Positions 6,592 through 7,158 of a stretch of 7,158 nucleotides of DNA are shown in pieces. A program made the position numbers and the translations under genes. Below the pieces are notes generated by a model, which saw nothing but the letters and a program-made list of their open reading frames with translations, was not told where the DNA came from and searched no databases. Source of the stretch: Bryobacterales bacterium (GTDB taxonomy: Bacteria > Acidobacteriota > Terriglobia > Bryobacterales > Bryobacteraceae); NCBI GenBank assembly GCA_025462985.1, contig JAOAPP010000140.1:1-7158 (forward strand), written 5' to 3'. Position 1 is the first letter of the stretch; every line of letters begins with the position of its first letter.

Positions 6592-7158
6592 TTGATCTAC
6601 CGTCTTTTACTTTGCCTGCTGGCGGCATCGCTGATGTTTGGCGCCGGCAATGTTGTAGCCGCGCGTCTGGCGAAACAGGCGCGGCGCGAGCAGGATGCCG
6701 GGCACTTGGTCCGCGCCTATCTGCTTTATGCAGAGGCCGCGGCCAGAGATCCGCAGACCACGAGCTATGCGATCAATCGCAATGCGATTGCTCCGCTGGC
6801 GAAGTTGCTGATAACTTCCAATGTCGAGAATGCCGATGTGTCGGCGGAGGTGAAAGCGGCGGAAGCCGGCGCAGACGCCAAGAACGATCTGCAGCCTCTG
6901 CGGCCTCTGGATGAATTCCAAGCCGGTGCGCTCCTTCCTCCCCCGTCCCTGGAACTGAGCGCCTCCGTCCACGATTTCGATCTGCGCGTGGATGAACGAA
7001 CGGCGATCGCAGACGTCGCGCGAGCCTACGGCGTTGAGACGGTATTCGATCCCGACTTTGACAGTAAGCAGATCGGCAGGTTCAGCATCGATCACGCGGA
7101 TTTCCGTGTGGCCATGGAAGCGCTAACCGCGGTGACGCATACCTTCATTTTTCCCATT
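6592..7158 (+). CDS. Exported secretin-type protein, N-terminal part (3'-partial)
   Basis: The frame runs open to the right edge, giving 189 residues. The only start codon after the yggX stop, which lies in the same frame, is TTG 6592; an internal ATG at codon 15 would split the signal sequence, so TTG is preferred although the ribosome site is weak. Residues 1-23 form a Sec signal peptide (Arg4, hydrophobic 5-18, cleavage near Ala23). Residues 24-67 are helical and repeat-like (LVRAYLLYAEAAARDPQ), similar to a TPR-type unit. After a linker with Pro at 116-118, residues about 120-189 resemble an STN (secretin/TonB N-terminal) domain: VDERTAIADVARAYGV, VFDP and FSIDHADFRVAMEALTAVT. This order is typical of GspD/PilQ-like outer-membrane secretins of type II secretion or type IV pili, but the secretin core lies outside the window. 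Which machine it serves is unknown. Confidence 0.75.
   Translation, partial: MIYRLLLCLLAASLMFGAGNVVAARLAKQARREQDAGHLVRAYLLYAEAAARDPQTTSYAINRNAIAPLAKLLITSNVENADVSAEVKAAEAGADAKNDLQPLRPLDEFQAGALLPPPSLELSASVHDFDLRVDERTAIADVARAYGVETVFDPDFDSKQIGRFSIDHADFRVAMEALTAVTHTFIFPI

Noticed and set aside
6592..6660. Lipoprotein signal in the secretin-type protein (Cys8)
   Set aside because: The Cys sits inside the hydrophobic core (LLLCLL) and lacks the small residues of a lipobox; an ordinary signal peptide fits better.
6607..7095. Open frame of 162 codons on the - strand
   Set aside because: It is antisense to the secretin-type gene, which has a signal peptide and an STN-like domain.

Overview
The window is a gene-dense bacterial chromosome segment of fairly high GC. 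It holds core-metabolism genes, a membrane glycosyltransferase and the start of a secretin-like gene. Phylum is an inference: the gene content, GC and the secretin N-terminal region (helical repeat-like part followed by an STN-like domain) remind me of Acidobacteriota, perhaps the Bryobacterales/Solibacter group. No marker gene here proves this. I see no rRNA, tRNA, CRISPR, IS element or phage gene.

Region 1 (1-3987, + strand) is a tight run that reads as one operon: aroC (chorismate synthase, 5' end cut by the window edge), def (peptide deformylase), fmt (methionyl-tRNA formyltransferase), argJ (ornithine/glutamate acetyltransferase) and a small exported protein of unknown function. Gaps are 41 and 10 nt, followed by overlaps of 4 and 20 nt. 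Def and Fmt form a functional pair: Fmt formylates initiator Met-tRNA, and Def removes the formyl group from the nascent chain. AroC and ArgJ are amino-acid biosynthesis enzymes that share the transcript without an obvious pathway link.

Region 2 (3977-5776, - strand) is a large gene convergent with region 1, overlapping its last gene tail to tail by 11 nt. It encodes an inner-membrane GT2 glycosyltransferase resembling NfrB of E. coli, with a QxxRW motif, several membrane segments and a C-terminal MshEN-type domain that probably binds cyclic di-GMP. It is the most interesting gene here, as a candidate c-di-GMP-controlled polysaccharide synthase.

Region 3 (5777-7158, + strand) starts at a short divergent intergenic stretch. 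It holds a 104-residue protein of unknown function, yggX (Fe(2+)-trafficking/oxidative-protection protein) and the 5' end of an exported secretin-type protein that runs off the right edge.

All assignments come from reading motifs and recalling family sequences; no search was run. I do not see a clearly new multi-gene system. The leads are the NfrB-like enzyme without a visible NfrA partner, the two small uncharacterised proteins, and the unusual coupling of argJ to its neighbours.
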